Part shown: piece by piece, positions 17,432 to 27,418 of the stretch | Layout of the letters: every line of letters begins with the position of its first letter | Position numbering within the stretch: position 1 is the first letter of the stretch | Assembly: GCF_000155775.1 (NCBI RefSeq) | Contig: NZ_DS989812.1 | Span: 312,008-376,007 of the forward strand | Origin: Glaciecola sp. HTCC2999 | GTDB taxonomy: Bacteria; Pseudomonadota; Gammaproteobacteria; Enterobacterales; Alteromonadaceae | Reading direction: 5' to 3' | DNA: 64,000 bases | Position numbers and translations under genes: made by a program | The notes under the pieces: generated by a model | What the model was told of the DNA's origin: nothing | The model's input: only the letters and a program-made list of their open reading frames with translations | Database searches by the model: none

Positions 17432-19177
17432 ATGACATTGCCTAAAAGAAGGGAACCATCAATATTTAAACGATTTTTAGGTTATTTAACCGCGTTTAAA
17501 CTGTATTTTGGTATCGCAATCGTCGGTATGATTGGTTATTCCGCTATCGATGCATTTGTTATTGCCCAACTCCAACCATTAATCGATGAGTCTTTAGGTC
17601 AGGGAAATTTTGAATTTTTACGTATTGCTGCATATTTGATTATTCCGTTATTTGTATTACGTGGCGTTTTTAACTTCATGGGTACTTATACGTTAGATTG
17701 GATCTCTGGCAAAGTAGTGATGAATATGCGTCAAGCATTGTTTGCTCACTACATTAACCTGCCTGTCAGTTTTCATGATCAACACTCCACTGGACAATTG
17801 ATTTCAAAATTAACATTTGATACAGAGCAAGTTGCTCAAGCCGCAGGGAAAGCGTTGTTAACCCTTGTGCGTGAAGGGGCATTAGTCATTGGGTTATTGA
17901 TTGTCATGTTTTATTATTCTTGGCAATTATCCGCTATATTCTTAATTATTGCGCCACTCGTTGCAGTGGTGGTATCGGTTGTGAGTAAACGGTTTCGTAA
18001 AGTTTCGAAACGTATTCAAGATGCTATGGGTAACTTGACTACTGCCGTTGAGCAAGTGGTTAAAGGGCATAAAGTTGTTTTAATGTTTGGTGGAGCAGAA
18101 AGTGAGTCGACTCGTTTTGCTAAAAAAAATAACGAAAATCGCCAACAAACACTTAAACTCAGTGTAGCAAGGATCCTCAGCGTATCATCCATTCAGATTA
18201 TTGCCTCCATCGCACTTGCTGTTGTGTTATTTATTGCGAGTGTGCCAGGCTTAGTTGAAAATTTAACTGCAGGGGTCTTTACCCAAGTCGTAGTTTGTAT
18301 GACGATGCTGTTAAAACCATTAAAACAAATTACCACCGTCAATAGCCATTTCCAACGTGGTATGGCGGCTTGTAAAAGTATCTTTAAGGTGCTTGATGAA
18401 ACCCTTGAGCCAAATAGTTCAACGCATACATTATCACGAGTCAGTGGTGCGTTATCGTTTGAAAATGTTAATTTTGCTTATCCAAATAAGAAAACAAATG
18501 CTCTGACAAATGTCAGCTTCGACGTAGCGGCAGGAGAGACCATTGCATTAGTTGGACGCTCAGGTTCAGGTAAATCTACGATATCAAGCTTACTGACTCG
18601 TTTTTATCAGCCTCAAACAGGTCAAATTTTAATTGATGGACATGATATTAACGATGTTGAATTAACTTCATTACGTAGACAGTTCGCGTTGGTGTCTCAG
18701 CATGTCACATTATTTAACGATACGATCGCTAATAATATTGCATATGGTATGCAAGATCAGGTGGCGTTTGAAGCAATTGTTGAGGCCGCAAAAATTGCTC
18801 ACGTTACTGAGTTTGTAACCGATTTAGATGATGGCTTTCATACTGTTGTTGGTGAAAATGGTTTGATGCTCTCCGGTGGCCAACGTCAACGCATTGCGAT
18901 TGCTCGAGCGATATTACAAAATGCCCCTATTTTAATTCTGGATGAAGCCACTTCTGCTCTAGATACAGAGTCTGAGCGTCTAATTCAAGATGCATTAATT
19001 AAATTACAGCAGCAGTGTACAAGCATTGTCGTCGCGCATCGTTTATCAACGATTGAGTCAGCGGATAAAATTTTGGTCATTGACCAAGGACAAATTGTAG
19101 AGCAGGGCAGTCACTCACAATTACTGGAAGAAGGTGGTGTTTATGCACAGCTCCATACCATGCAATTCAGTGAATAA
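17432..19177 (+). CDS. msbA: Lipid A export ATP-binding/permease protein MsbA
   Basis: MsbA flips lipid A-core across the inner membrane as a homodimer. The N-terminal half (about 1-320) is a six-helix ABC exporter domain. The C-terminal half has Walker A GRSGSGKST, signature LSGGQRQRIAIARA, Walker B ILILDEATSALD and the switch His in VVAHRLST. A TTG at 17426 has AGGA at a better distance (nine bases) and would add two residues; I give the ATG, MTLPKRREP. It lies 17 bases before lpxK, which acts in the same pathway. Confidence 0.95.
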   Translation: MTLPKRREPSIFKRFLGYLTAFKLYFGIAIVGMIGYSAIDAFVIAQLQPLIDESLGQGNFEFLRIAAYLIIPLFVLRGVFNFMGTYTLDWISGKVVMNMRQALFAHYINLPVSFHDQHSTGQLISKLTFDTEQVAQAAGKALLTLVREGALVIGLLIVMFYYSWQLSAIFLIIAPLVAVVVSVVSKRFRKVSKRIQDAMGNLTTAVEQVVKGHKVVLMFGGAESESTRFAKKNNENRQQTLKLSVARILSVSSIQIIASIALAVVLFIASVPGLVENLTAGVFTQVVVCMTMLLKPLKQITTVNSHFQRGMAACKSIFKVLDETLEPNSSTHTLSRVSGALSFENVNFAYPNKKTNALTNVSFDVAAGETIALVGRSGSGKSTISSLLTRFYQPQTGQILIDGHDINDVELTSLRRQFALVSQHVTLFNDTIANNIAYGMQDQVAFEAIVEAAKIAHVTEFVTDLDDGFHTVVGENGLMLSGGQRQRIAIARAILQNAPILILDEATSALDTESERLIQDALIKLQQQCTSIVVAHRLSTIESADKILVIDQGQIVEQGSHSQLLEEGGVYAQLHTMQFSE

Positions 19178-19194
19178 ATCATGTGGTAATTTCC

Positions 19195-20160
19195 ATGAAT
19201 ACCATTGAACGTGCATGGAGTAAACAGGCTAAATGGCTTTACCTTTTAGCGCCATTAAGCGCATTATTTTGTTGTTTAAGCACAATCCGTCGTGTTTTAT
19301 ATAACATCAATTTAAAAGCCTCACATAAACTCGACGTACCAGTAATTGTAGTAGGAAATATAAGTGTTGGCGGTAATGGTAAAACACCGACAGTGTTAGC
19401 CATTGTTGAGCACTTAATTGCGCAAGGGTATCAACCTGGTATTCTATCTCGAGGGTATGGCGGTGCGTGTAAACGGTTTCCATATCGGGTAAAAACTGAT
19501 GATGTTGCACAATATGTGGGTGATGAACCATTATTAATGGCCCAAGAAACCAATGTCCCAGTTATTATCGACCCTAATCGCGTTAGAGGTGGACAACAGC
19601 TAGCCAAGATTTGCGATGTCATTGTATGTGATGACGGTTTACAACATTATGCATTACAGCGTGATATTGAAATAGTGGTTATGGATGAACGCCGCGTCGG
19701 AAATGGGTGGTTATTACCTGTAGGTAATTTACGTGAGTTACCTCAACGGCTTAACGATGTAGACTTTATTATTATTAACTCGGCAACGCTGCAACACCCT
19801 AACGAATATTATATGGAGCTTACACCTCAGTCGATCATTCCTTTGCTAAACAGTGAGGATAAACAGTCAGAGCATTTACCTTCAAAGTTTGACTTTATCA
19901 TGACAGGAATAGGTAACCCTAGACGTTTTGAAGAGACATGTGATCGGTTGAATATTCAATATGCTAATTCCTTATTTTATGATGATCACTTTGCATATTC
20001 GCCTGCAGATGTGCCCTCAGGTGTCATTTTAATGACACAGAAAGATGCTGTGAAATGTCGTGCGTTTGCGCTACCATCTTGGTATTACTTACCAGTGAAA
20101 GCCTCCTTTTCAGGTGACTTTTTAGTGCAACTATCGGATAAGTTACGACTACTGAGATGA
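19195..20160 (+). CDS. lpxK: Tetraacyldisaccharide 4'-kinase
   Basis: LpxK phosphorylates the lipid A disaccharide at the 4' position at the inner membrane. The protein has an N-terminal membrane anchor (about residues 15-35), then VPVIVVGNISVGGNGKTPTV with the P-loop, LSRGYGG, and the DDGLQHY motif with catalytic Asp. A GTG at 19183 is in frame, but the ATG at 19195 (MNTIERAWSK) aligns with known LpxK starts. The predicted length is 321 residues. It belongs to the msbA-lpxK-Trm112-kdsB group. Confidence 0.95.
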   Translation: MNTIERAWSKQAKWLYLLAPLSALFCCLSTIRRVLYNINLKASHKLDVPVIVVGNISVGGNGKTPTVLAIVEHLIAQGYQPGILSRGYGGACKRFPYRVKTDDVAQYVGDEPLLMAQETNVPVIIDPNRVRGGQQLAKICDVIVCDDGLQHYALQRDIEIVVMDERRVGNGWLLPVGNLRELPQRLNDVDFIIINSATLQHPNEYYMELTPQSIIPLLNSEDKQSEHLPSKFDFIMTGIGNPRRFEETCDRLNIQYANSLFYDDHFAYSPADVPSGVILMTQKDAVKCRAFALPSWYYLPVKASFSGDFLVQLSDKLRLLR

Positions 20161-20185
20161 CCCTTAACTAAAGAGGTATATAGCA

Positions 20186-20392
20186 ATGGCATTTGATTCA
20201 TTATTATTATCCGTTCTAGCATGCCCTATATGTAAAGGAAGTCTGGTTTGGCACACGCATCCGGATACTAAAGCGCCAGAATTAGTGTGTAAATTTGACC
20301 GCTTAGCGTTCCCCGTGTTGGGTGATGCGCCTATTTTAATAGAGCAAAAAGCAAGAAGTCTCTTACTTGCTGAATACGAACAGGTAAAATAA
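20186..20392 (+). CDS. ycaR: Trm112/YcaR family small protein
   Basis: This 68-residue protein matches the YcaR/Trm112 family. [16 protein letters not shown] carries a CPxC pair, and [20 protein letters not shown] is the conserved second half. Only one later Cys is kept, so a full four-Cys zinc site is not apparent. The gammaproteobacterial protein almost always sits between lpxK and kdsB, as here, and its role is unknown. AAAGAGG precedes the ATG by about nine bases. kdsB begins four bases after the stop. Confidence 0.93.
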   Translation: MAFDSLLLSVLACPICKGSLVWHTHPDTKAPELVCKFDRLAFPVLGDAPILIEQKARSLLLAEYEQVK

Positions 20393-20396
20393 TCTC

Positions 20397-21173
20397 ATGT
20401 CTTTTATTGTAATCATTCCCGCTCGTTTTGGGTCAACTCGTTTTCCAGGTAAACCCTTGGCAGATATACATGGCAAACCGATGATCCAACACGTTGTAGA
20501 GCGCTCAATGGCGGCTCAAGCAGATGCCGTCTATGTGGCTACTGACGATGTCAGAATAGAATCAGTCGTAAATGATTTTGGAGCGAATGTCATCATGACA
20601 TCACCGGATCATCAGTCAGGTACTGAACGTTTGGCTGAAGTCGTTGACATATTAAATGCCAGCGATGAAACCATTATTGTGAATGTTCAAGGTGATGAGC
20701 CGCACATTCCTGTCGATATTATTCGCCAAGTTGCTCAAAACTTAGCTCAGCACCCTGAAGCAGTGATGGCCACTTTAGCATGTGCAATTACCACTCCTGC
20801 TGAGTTGATGAATCCAAATGCGGTAAAAGTGGTGATGGATAAGCATGGTATGGCGATGTATTTTTCACGTGCGCCATTACCGTATGTAAGAGATGAGTTT
20901 ATGGCTGGTACTGAAACAAAACCCGTGAGCGATATTCATTCACCACTGACACATTCTCATTATCGCCATATTGGGATATATGCTTATCGTGCTGGGTTTA
21001 TTAAAGAGTACATGACATTAACTCCGAGCGATTTAGAACAGATAGAATCATTGGAGCAATTAAGAGTGTTGTATCATGGATATAAAATTCATGTGGCAGA
21101 GGCGTTGAGCACACCTCCACCGGGGATTGATACGCCAGAAGATTTAGCTAATATTCTAGCATCAGGGGTTTAA
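20397..21173 (+). CDS. kdsB: 3-deoxy-manno-octulosonate cytidylyltransferase
   Basis: KdsB makes CMP-KDO from CTP and KDO for the lipopolysaccharide inner core. The N-terminal nucleotide-binding segment [18 protein letters not shown] is clear, followed by [16 protein letters not shown], and [21 protein letters not shown] and the C-terminal [16 protein letters not shown] also match. The 258-residue length is normal. It ends the lipid A/KDO gene group; its stop abuts the rimO stop on the opposite strand with no spacer. Confidence 0.96.
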   Translation: MSFIVIIPARFGSTRFPGKPLADIHGKPMIQHVVERSMAAQADAVYVATDDVRIESVVNDFGANVIMTSPDHQSGTERLAEVVDILNASDETIIVNVQGDEPHIPVDIIRQVAQNLAQHPEAVMATLACAITTPAELMNPNAVKVVMDKHGMAMYFSRAPLPYVRDEFMAGTETKPVSDIHSPLTHSHYRHIGIYAYRAGFIKEYMTLTPSDLEQIESLEQLRVLYHGYKIHVAEALSTPPPGIDTPEDLANILASGV

Positions 21174-22619
21174 TTACTCATCTTCAGATAAAACGCCCCA
21201 GATATCATGCTCATCGGCGTGAATAATTTCAGCCCAGACACGCTCTCCTGGGGCTACATCAAAGACCCCATTTAGATGCACAACTCCGTCAACTTCAGGA
21301 GCATCAGCGAAACAACGTCCGACTGCTCCTTCTGACGTCACTTCATCTATAACAACTTGATATTCTTTACCAATACGCGTTTGCAAACGCTGCGCACTGA
21401 TTTGGCTTTGAACTGCCATAAACCGGGCTAATCGCTCTTCTTTGACATCTTCAGGAATATGATCAGGTAACGCATTTGCCGTCGCACCTTCAACAGGTGA
21501 ATATTTAAAACATCCCGCTCGGTCAATTTGAGCCGCTTCTAAGAAAGCGAGTAACTCTTCAAATTCTGCTTCGGTTTCTCCAGGGAAGCCCACAATAAAA
21601 GTGGAACGAATAATTAATTCTGGACAAATTTCGCGCCATTTTTTGATTCTATCAATAGTACGATCGGCAGAGCCTGGACGCTTCATTAGACGTAGTATCC
21701 GTTTTGAAGCATGTTGGAAAGGAATATCCAAATAAGGCAACACCTTGCCTTGCGTCATTAATGGGATCAAATCATCTACATGAGGGTAAGGGTATACATA
21801 ATGCAAACGAACCCACATATCAAGTGTTCCCAACTGTTCACATAATTGATTCATATGGGTTTTAACCGGCATTCCGTCCCAAAAATCAGTTTTATGTTTC
21901 ACATCGACGCCATAGGCACTGGTGTCTTGAGAGATTACCAATAGTTCATTCACGCCTGCTGCTTTCAAACGTTTCGCTTCGTTGAGTACTTCACCGACTG
22001 GGCGAGAGACTAGATCCCCGCGCATTGATGGGATAATACAAAAAGTACATCGGTGGTTACAGCCTTCCGATATTTTTAAATAGGCGTAATGCTTAGGTGT
22101 CAATTTCACACCATGATCGGGTACTAAATTCAAATAAGGATTATGAGCAGGTTTAGGTAAGTGTTCATGGACTTGTTCTACGACAGACTCGTATGCATGA
22201 GGTCCTGTGATGGATAAGACATTCGGGTGTACTTCCCTAATTTCGTCTTCTTTAACCCCTAAACAGCCCGTGACAATGACTTTACCATTTTCAGCTAACG
22301 CTTCACCAATCGTATCTAGCGACTCTTCGACTGCAGAGTCAATAAATCCACAGGTATTAACGATAACTAACTCCGCATCATTATATGTGGACACAACATC
22401 ATAACCTTCTGTACGCAACTGGGTGAGGATGCGTTCTGAATCTACCAAGTTTTTTGGACAACCCAAAGAAACAAAACCAATTTTCGCTGCGGTTGAATTT
22501 TGTGTACCGTGTTGAGCATCAATCACTTTCACTGGGGTTTCTAATGTGGTGGTTTGTTTAACCGACGATTTAGTCTTCGGTGTGTTATTTTGGTTGGGAT
22601 CAAATTGTTCGACCGACAT
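21174..22619 (-). CDS. rimO: Ribosomal protein S12 methylthiotransferase RimO
   Basis: RimO is a radical-SAM enzyme that adds a methylthio group to an Asp of ribosomal protein S12. The N-terminal iron-sulfur domain has Cys54, Cys90 and Cys119 (in [19 protein letters not shown] and VTGCLGVKE). The radical-SAM cluster is CNHRCTFC at residues 187-194, and a TRAM-like C-terminus follows. At 481 residues it is about 40 longer than E. coli RimO because of a Thr/Lys/Asn-rich N-terminal extension before [10 protein letters not shown]. No better internal start is seen, so the extension is probably real. Confidence 0.95.
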   Translation of the reverse strand: MSVEQFDPNQNNTPKTKSSVKQTTTLETPVKVIDAQHGTQNSTAAKIGFVSLGCPKNLVDSERILTQLRTEGYDVVSTYNDAELVIVNTCGFIDSAVEESLDTIGEALAENGKVIVTGCLGVKEDEIREVHPNVLSITGPHAYESVVEQVHEHLPKPAHNPYLNLVPDHGVKLTPKHYAYLKISEGCNHRCTFCIIPSMRGDLVSRPVGEVLNEAKRLKAAGVNELLVISQDTSAYGVDVKHKTDFWDGMPVKTHMNQLCEQLGTLDMWVRLHYVYPYPHVDDLIPLMTQGKVLPYLDIPFQHASKRILRLMKRPGSADRTIDRIKKWREICPELIIRSTFIVGFPGETEAEFEELLAFLEAAQIDRAGCFKYSPVEGATANALPDHIPEDVKEERLARFMAVQSQISAQRLQTRIGKEYQVVIDEVTSEGAVGRCFADAPEVDGVVHLNGVFDVAPGERVWAEIIHADEHDIWGVLSEDE

Positions 22620-22725
22620 ACATTTACTCTAAATAAACTCAATGTTGACATTATACAGTAAGGTTTTATGAAATTCAGAATCGTTTATTATACGTCCAAG
22701 TTTAACGCCATTATTAGTTAACACA

Positions 22726-23394
22726 TTAAGATGAATAATGAACGGGTAATAACGACAAATGCTCATTCAGCCAGTATTCTAAATTGATTTTGTCAAGTAC
22801 GATAATGGCACCATATGAAGTCGACACTAAGCCTATTTCAGTGAGTTTATGTAATGCTTTATGTAAGCTTAGTACTGTTACAGCAAGTAATTCAGCACAA
22901 TCTTGTTGACGTAATTTAATGCTGTTGATTCCGTTTTGATGGCATCGTTTATATAGTAATTTCGCTAAGCGAACGTGCGTAGGTAAGCGTCTGTGATCAT
23001 CCATTAACTCCAAGGCCGTATTGAGTTTAGCGGCCAGAGAAGTCAGTAAATAGGTATTAAATTCAGGCTCGTGTTGATGTAAATAATCAAATTTTTTACG
23101 GCAAAGGTGACTGATAATGACGTCATCTAATGCTTGAGAATGATGTGTACGTGGTTTATTAACAATAACGGTGACTTCACCAAAGCTATCTCCTCGAGAT
23201 AAATATGACGCGAGTTGATACTTGCCATCGAGTCCATAGTTACCGACTTTCACGATACCAGATTGGATGACTTTGAGACCGGGCTCTTTATCACCGCGTT
23301 GATGGATTTGCTGACCTGCTTGATAAATCTTACGTTCACCATGTGCTTCACATAAGTCTAGCAGTCTATTGCTCATTTTTTGTAAATCGCTCAT
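22726..23394 (-). CDS. Crp/Fnr family transcriptional regulator
   Basis: An N-terminal cyclic-nucleotide-binding-like fold (about 15-120, with GDSFGEVTVIVNKPRTHHSQ) is followed by a C-terminal winged helix (about 150-215, LRQQDCAELLAVTVLSLHKALHKLTEIGLV). The cAMP-pocket signature of true Crp is not intact, and no Fnr-type cysteine cluster is seen at the N-terminus, so the effector is unknown. It is divergent from a fatty acid hydroxylase gene with a 104-base gap and may control it. Confidence 0.88.
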   Translation of the reverse strand: MSDLQKMSNRLLDLCEAHGERKIYQAGQQIHQRGDKEPGLKVIQSGIVKVGNYGLDGKYQLASYLSRGDSFGEVTVIVNKPRTHHSQALDDVIISHLCRKKFDYLHQHEPEFNTYLLTSLAAKLNTALELMDDHRRLPTHVRLAKLLYKRCHQNGINSIKLRQQDCAELLAVTVLSLHKALHKLTEIGLVSTSYGAIIVLDKINLEYWLNEHLSLLPVHYSS

Positions 23395-23498
23395 GTTAAA
23401 ATGTTATAACAAATCGACCACAAAAGTATAGATCTATATTTTTTAGTTGTTACTTAGTCTTTATAATCTGAATCACTTAAAAATTGGAGATAAACATT

Positions 23499-24317
23499 GT
23501 GACTTTTCAATATGCGATTTTAGCTATTTTTGTGACGTTTGCATTGATAGAAGCAAAAAATGGTAAATTCTTTAGGAAAGAGAGTGAAGTCAAAAGCGAT
23601 GGTTATGTAGAAATTATTGGTTCACTCATGCTGTTCATGTTTACCCAACCTTTAATTTTATTCACATCTGCTTTTTTAATGGGACAAGCCCTGCCGGAAT
23701 ATGCTGGCGTATTGGCGAATTCATCAATTGTTTTACATATTGCGTTGTTATTAATATTTGACGACATGATGCAATATTGGTGGCATCGTGCATCCCATAA
23801 CAGCCGTTTTCTATATTTTTTACATCGTGCGCATCACAATGCAAAATATATGAGCGTTCGCATTGTGTATCGCAATAACTTTTTTTATTACTTGTTGATG
23901 CCTTCTATCTGGTTTTCAGGAGTACTTATTTATCTTGGGCTAGGCTGGTCTTATGCGGTGTATTTAGTATTTAAAATGCTGGTCATAATAGGAGCACATT
24001 CGGAATGGAAGTGGGATCGAGCTCTATACAGTACAAAAGCACTTGCACCATTAGCCTGGGTCGTCGAACGTACAATTTCAACCCCATCTACCCACAGCGC
24101 ACATCATGGTTTAACGATGGAAGATGGCGTCACTCATTACAAAGGCAACTATGGTAATTTATTGTTTTTGTGGGATGTGTTATTTGGCACAGCTAAAATT
24201 ACGCGTCGTTACCCAGATAAATATGGTATCGAAGGAATGAGAAAAGCAGAGTGGGCAGAACAATTATTTTGGCCACTGATCAAATCCAAGAAAAAACCCA
24301 CTAAGATCACTGAATAA
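23499..24317 (+). CDS. Sterol desaturase/fatty acid hydroxylase family protein
   Basis: This is a membrane-bound di-iron hydroxylase of the fatty acid hydroxylase superfamily. The histidine clusters are HRASH, HRAHHNAKYMS and HSAHHG, with about four membrane segments around them. The frame also opens at a TTG at 23484, but GGAGA (23486-23490) lies eight bases before the GTG at 23499, which I take as the start; the protein is then 272 residues. The substrate cannot be told from sequence. It is divergent from the Crp/Fnr regulator. Confidence 0.88.
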   Translation: MTFQYAILAIFVTFALIEAKNGKFFRKESEVKSDGYVEIIGSLMLFMFTQPLILFTSAFLMGQALPEYAGVLANSSIVLHIALLLIFDDMMQYWWHRASHNSRFLYFLHRAHHNAKYMSVRIVYRNNFFYYLLMPSIWFSGVLIYLGLGWSYAVYLVFKMLVIIGAHSEWKWDRALYSTKALAPLAWVVERTISTPSTHSAHHGLTMEDGVTHYKGNYGNLLFLWDVLFGTAKITRRYPDKYGIEGMRKAEWAEQLFWPLIKSKKKPTKITE

Positions 24318-24359
24318 TTTGCGTGAGGCCTGGTAAATTTTTACGTATAATCAGGTCTT

Positions 24360-24827
24360 ATGAACAAACTTCCACTTCCCCTTCACTGTTATGACCATGC
24401 CGGACGTGTCATTCCTCCCAATTTATTTTGGTTTTCAGGTTTTTTCTTAATGAAAAGCTGGTTAATCTTTTTAGGTTCAATCACTATTCGTGGAAAAGAA
24501 AAAGAAATCCTGGAATTTTGGTTTCCAGTACATCAAGATTTATACGTGTCACTCATTTTAGGGTTACCGGCCTTATTAGCCATGCTCTTAGCCAGTTACC
24601 GCAATACATTATGGGACAAGGGCAAAATACGTTGGGTATATTGGATTGGGATCTTGATGTCGCTAGCAGTTATTGCACAACTCATTTATTCAATGAATCG
24701 TTTAGTGCAAGCACAATTTAATTATCACAACAGTCTAGCATTGAGTATATTCGGTATATCGTTAATAGGCGTATACATGCTTAGAAGTCAACATATTGAG
24801 CTTATGTTGAAGGATTGGTTGCGCTAA
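24360..24827 (+). CDS. DUF2919 family membrane protein (YfeZ-like)
   Basis: The N-terminal LPLHCYDHAGRVIPPNLFWF followed by a MKSWLIFLGS membrane segment is characteristic of the DUF2919 (YfeZ) family of gammaproteobacteria. About four hydrophobic segments are present in 155 residues. Its function is unknown. It lies 42 bases after the hydroxylase gene on the same strand, so the two may be co-transcribed, and it is convergent with the DedA-family gene. No terminator is visible in the 28-base gap. Confidence 0.82.
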   Translation: MNKLPLPLHCYDHAGRVIPPNLFWFSGFFLMKSWLIFLGSITIRGKEKEILEFWFPVHQDLYVSLILGLPALLAMLLASYRNTLWDKGKIRWVYWIGILMSLAVIAQLIYSMNRLVQAQFNYHNSLALSIFGISLIGVYMLRSQHIELMLKDWLR

Positions 24828-24855
24828 CTATAGTGTAAATAATGGTGGGTAAGTA

Positions 24856-25494
24856 TTATGTTTGTCGATGTTTTTTAATATCCATGTATAACGCTATTAT
24901 CAACCAAATAACAACTACACTGATTAAAAATGTCGAGTTCTCTGCTAATTGCATTACTTCTTCACTTAATGTCGCCGTAGCAAATATTAACAGCAAATAG
25001 TAGGGTAGATTTAGGATCCCTGCTAAGCCAATGATCTTTCGACTTCGATTGGCCGCGCCTTGGTTGACCATGAAGAATGCTAAAGAGTTAATGTGGATCA
25101 TAGCGATTAGCAAAGAGTTAAATTTTATAGGATCAGAAACGCGCTTATTTATTTCACTGGCACTTGTTCGTCGGCCAATTTCATAGTTAATGACGGAACC
25201 GATGGTGGCACCGAGCACCATTGCAATGGTCAATTTAAAGATATCACTTGGACCTGGACTCGCACCTATTACCATCAGAACCGCAAAAAATTGTCCGGGA
25301 AAGTAAAAGCCAACATAGACAATGGACTCTAATAATATAATCACTAGAATTAAGGTATAAAAATAATCACCAGCACTATCTCGTAATAAACTAAGTAGTT
25401 CTCCACCCGGAGGAATAATATGATAATTAACTAAAACTGCTAATAAAATAAGCGCGAGCAGAGCAGTGATAGGGAGCGAAGAATAATATTTCAT
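24856..25494 (-). CDS. DedA family (VTT domain) membrane protein
   Basis: The protein is an integral membrane protein with a VTT/DedA-like core: LLESIVYVGFYFPGQFFAVL, then GATIGSVINYEIGRR, then FFMVNQGAANRSRKIIGLAG and a C-terminal membrane helix. DedA proteins are linked to lipid scrambling and membrane homeostasis. The usual GNPIPGE-type loop reads YFPGQF, so it is a divergent member. Length 212 is normal. It is transcribed away from tcdA's 3' end, 81 bases downstream on the same strand. Confidence 0.8.
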   Translation of the reverse strand: MKYYSSLPITALLALILLAVLVNYHIIPPGGELLSLLRDSAGDYFYTLILVIILLESIVYVGFYFPGQFFAVLMVIGASPGPSDIFKLTIAMVLGATIGSVINYEIGRRTSASEINKRVSDPIKFNSLLIAMIHINSLAFFMVNQGAANRSRKIIGLAGILNLPYYLLLIFATATLSEEVMQLAENSTFLISVVVIWLIIALYMDIKKHRQT

Positions 25495-25575
25495 GAGCTT
25501 GAATTTAGCTTACTTAAAGGCATTTTTACGTGCGATAAAGCGTTCAGATCAAATGTTCGTTGCAACTGAATAGAA

Positions 25576-26352
25576 TTATGCACGTTGTTTCAGAAATTTA
25601 TTAATTGCTTGCGCTACAGCGACAAACCCAAATGTACCTGTAACAGCAACACTGGCACCAAATCCAGTTTCACAATCCAATTTGACAGCACCTTCATCAG
25701 AGAGTTTTTGTTTTCCAACAGTACCATCTCCCTGGGGATAGCGCAGCTGCTCGGTAGAATAGATACATTCAATACCAAAACGACGTTTAGGGTTTTTACT
25801 GAAATTATACTGACGGCGCAATTCAGAGCGAAGTTTTGCCGCGAGTGGATCTTGAATCGTTTTGGCAAGATCGCCAGACGTCACCAAACGCGGATCTATT
25901 TGTCCACCCGCACCACCAATAGTAATGATATTAATTTTATTGCGTTTACAATATGCAATCATTGCGGCTTTAGCCGGAATACTATCGGTTGCATCTATCA
26001 CTATATCCATGGACTGGGTAAGATATTGAGATACGTTATCAGCAATAACAAAATCCTCAATTTCATTAACGATACAATCAGGATTAATGAGTTTGATTCT
26101 GTGTGCCATAGCACTCACTTTAGCCTGACCGATGGTATCCTGCAGAGCATGAGCTTGACGGTTTGTATTAGTGATACAAATATCATCAATATCAATTAAT
26201 GTGATCGTTCCGACACCACTACGTGCAAATCCTTCAGCCACCCAAGTACCCACACCGCCAACGCCGACAACCGTGAAATGTGCTTGTTCTAGGGAAGCTA
26301 AACCCTGCGTTTCATATAATCGCTCAATCCCACCAAAACGTTGTTTTTGCAT
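25576..26352 (-). CDS. tcdA: tRNA threonylcarbamoyladenosine dehydratase TcdA
   Basis: TcdA (CsdL, YgdL) is an E1-like enzyme that converts t6A37 of tRNA to its cyclic form using ATP. The N-terminal RFGGIERLYETQG, nucleotide-binding VVGVGGVGTWVAEGFARSGV, IDIDDICITNTNRQ and IDATDSIPAK are all family motifs. The C-terminal segment IYSTEQLR and GTFGFVAVAQAINKFL also fit. The 258-residue length is normal. It is divergent from the pirin gene with a 107-base gap. Confidence 0.93.
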   Translation of the reverse strand: MQKQRFGGIERLYETQGLASLEQAHFTVVGVGGVGTWVAEGFARSGVGTITLIDIDDICITNTNRQAHALQDTIGQAKVSAMAHRIKLINPDCIVNEIEDFVIADNVSQYLTQSMDIVIDATDSIPAKAAMIAYCKRNKINIITIGGAGGQIDPRLVTSGDLAKTIQDPLAAKLRSELRRQYNFSKNPKRRFGIECIYSTEQLRYPQGDGTVGKQKLSDEGAVKLDCETGFGASVAVTGTFGFVAVAQAINKFLKQRA

Positions 26353-26459
26353 AAATCATTCTAAATAATTAATTGTAATGTTCTTATTATTCACCGTTAC
26401 TCGGCAAACAGTTTATGTTGTAATACTATTATATTGTTTCCAATGAGAGTTGTCATATT

Positions 26460-27335
26460 ATGTCCCATACTGAACTAAATCCAAGCAATACAAATCCTGA
26501 AAACAAAACGTTAACAAAGATCAAGCAGATCGCTAAAGGTCAGGCTACGTCCGATGGTGCCGGTGTCGCCCTGACACGTATTATTGGTCAAGGTAGTGTA
26601 AAACGCATTGATCCATTTATTATGTTAGATGAATTTGGCTCGGATCAACCGCAAGACTATCTTGCTGGTTTTCCTTCCCATCCTCATCGTGGCTTTCAAA
26701 CAGTTACTTATATGCTCCAAGGTAAAATGGGGCACGAAGATTCTGTAGGCAATCAAGGTCTCATTGAAGATGGCGGGCTACAGTGGATGAATGCTGGTAA
26801 AGGCATTATCCATTCGGAAATGCCAATGCAAACTAATGGTGTATTAAGAGGGTTCCAGTTATGGGTCAATCTACCTGCCTCTGAGAAAATGTCTCCTCCA
26901 GATTACCAAGATATTCCGAGCGGTCAAATTCCGGAGCATATCTTTACTGATGGTAAAGTGAGAGTATTAGCAGGTGAATTTAACGGATTAAAGGGGGCGG
27001 TGACGACCAGAGCTATCAATCCTCAATTCTTTGATATTCATTTCACGTCATCAACGTCTTTAACATTCGATACAAACAAAAAACACAACGGGTTTCTATT
27101 TGTTTATGAAGGCCAGATCAAAGTTGGTGAACAGATATTGATGAAAGGCGAGTTGGGTATTTTGGCATTTGAAGATCTTCTACTCATCCATGCTCAGTCA
27201 AATACACGCTTAATATTTGTGTCTGGCGAGCCAATTAACGAGCCAGTTGCTCAATATGGTCCATTTGTTATGAATACCCAAGCAGAAATAGAACAAGCGC
27301 TGCGGGATTATCGTGATGGCCGATTAACTCAATAA
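26460..27335 (+). CDS. Pirin family protein
   Basis: Pirins are two-domain cupins, some acting as quercetin dioxygenases, others binding partner proteins. The signature RIDPFIMLDEFG, then SHPHRGFQTVTYMLQG with the metal-binding histidines, and MNAGKGIIHSEMP are present in the N-terminal cupin. The C-terminal cupin ends with FVSGEPINEPVAQYGPFVMN. Residues 1-20 are a hydrophilic extension. Its substrate is unknown. The pirin and mannose-1-phosphate guanylyltransferase genes are 83 bases apart with no obvious link. Confidence 0.92.
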   Translation: MSHTELNPSNTNPENKTLTKIKQIAKGQATSDGAGVALTRIIGQGSVKRIDPFIMLDEFGSDQPQDYLAGFPSHPHRGFQTVTYMLQGKMGHEDSVGNQGLIEDGGLQWMNAGKGIIHSEMPMQTNGVLRGFQLWVNLPASEKMSPPDYQDIPSGQIPEHIFTDGKVRVLAGEFNGLKGAVTTRAINPQFFDIHFTSSTSLTFDTNKKHNGFLFVYEGQIKVGEQILMKGELGILAFEDLLLIHAQSNTRLIFVSGEPINEPVAQYGPFVMNTQAEIEQALRDYRDGRLTQ

Positions 27336-27418
27336 TATGAACATGGGTAAAACGTGTTTTTCATTTTAACCGTTGTTGAATATTGCTCAAGCATCATTAA
27401 GTAAAGTGTAAAAAATTT

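Noticed and set aside
25585..26199. A 204-codon plus-strand frame
   Set aside because: It lies wholly antisense to tcdA, whose motifs are clear, and its sequence is low in protein-like order.
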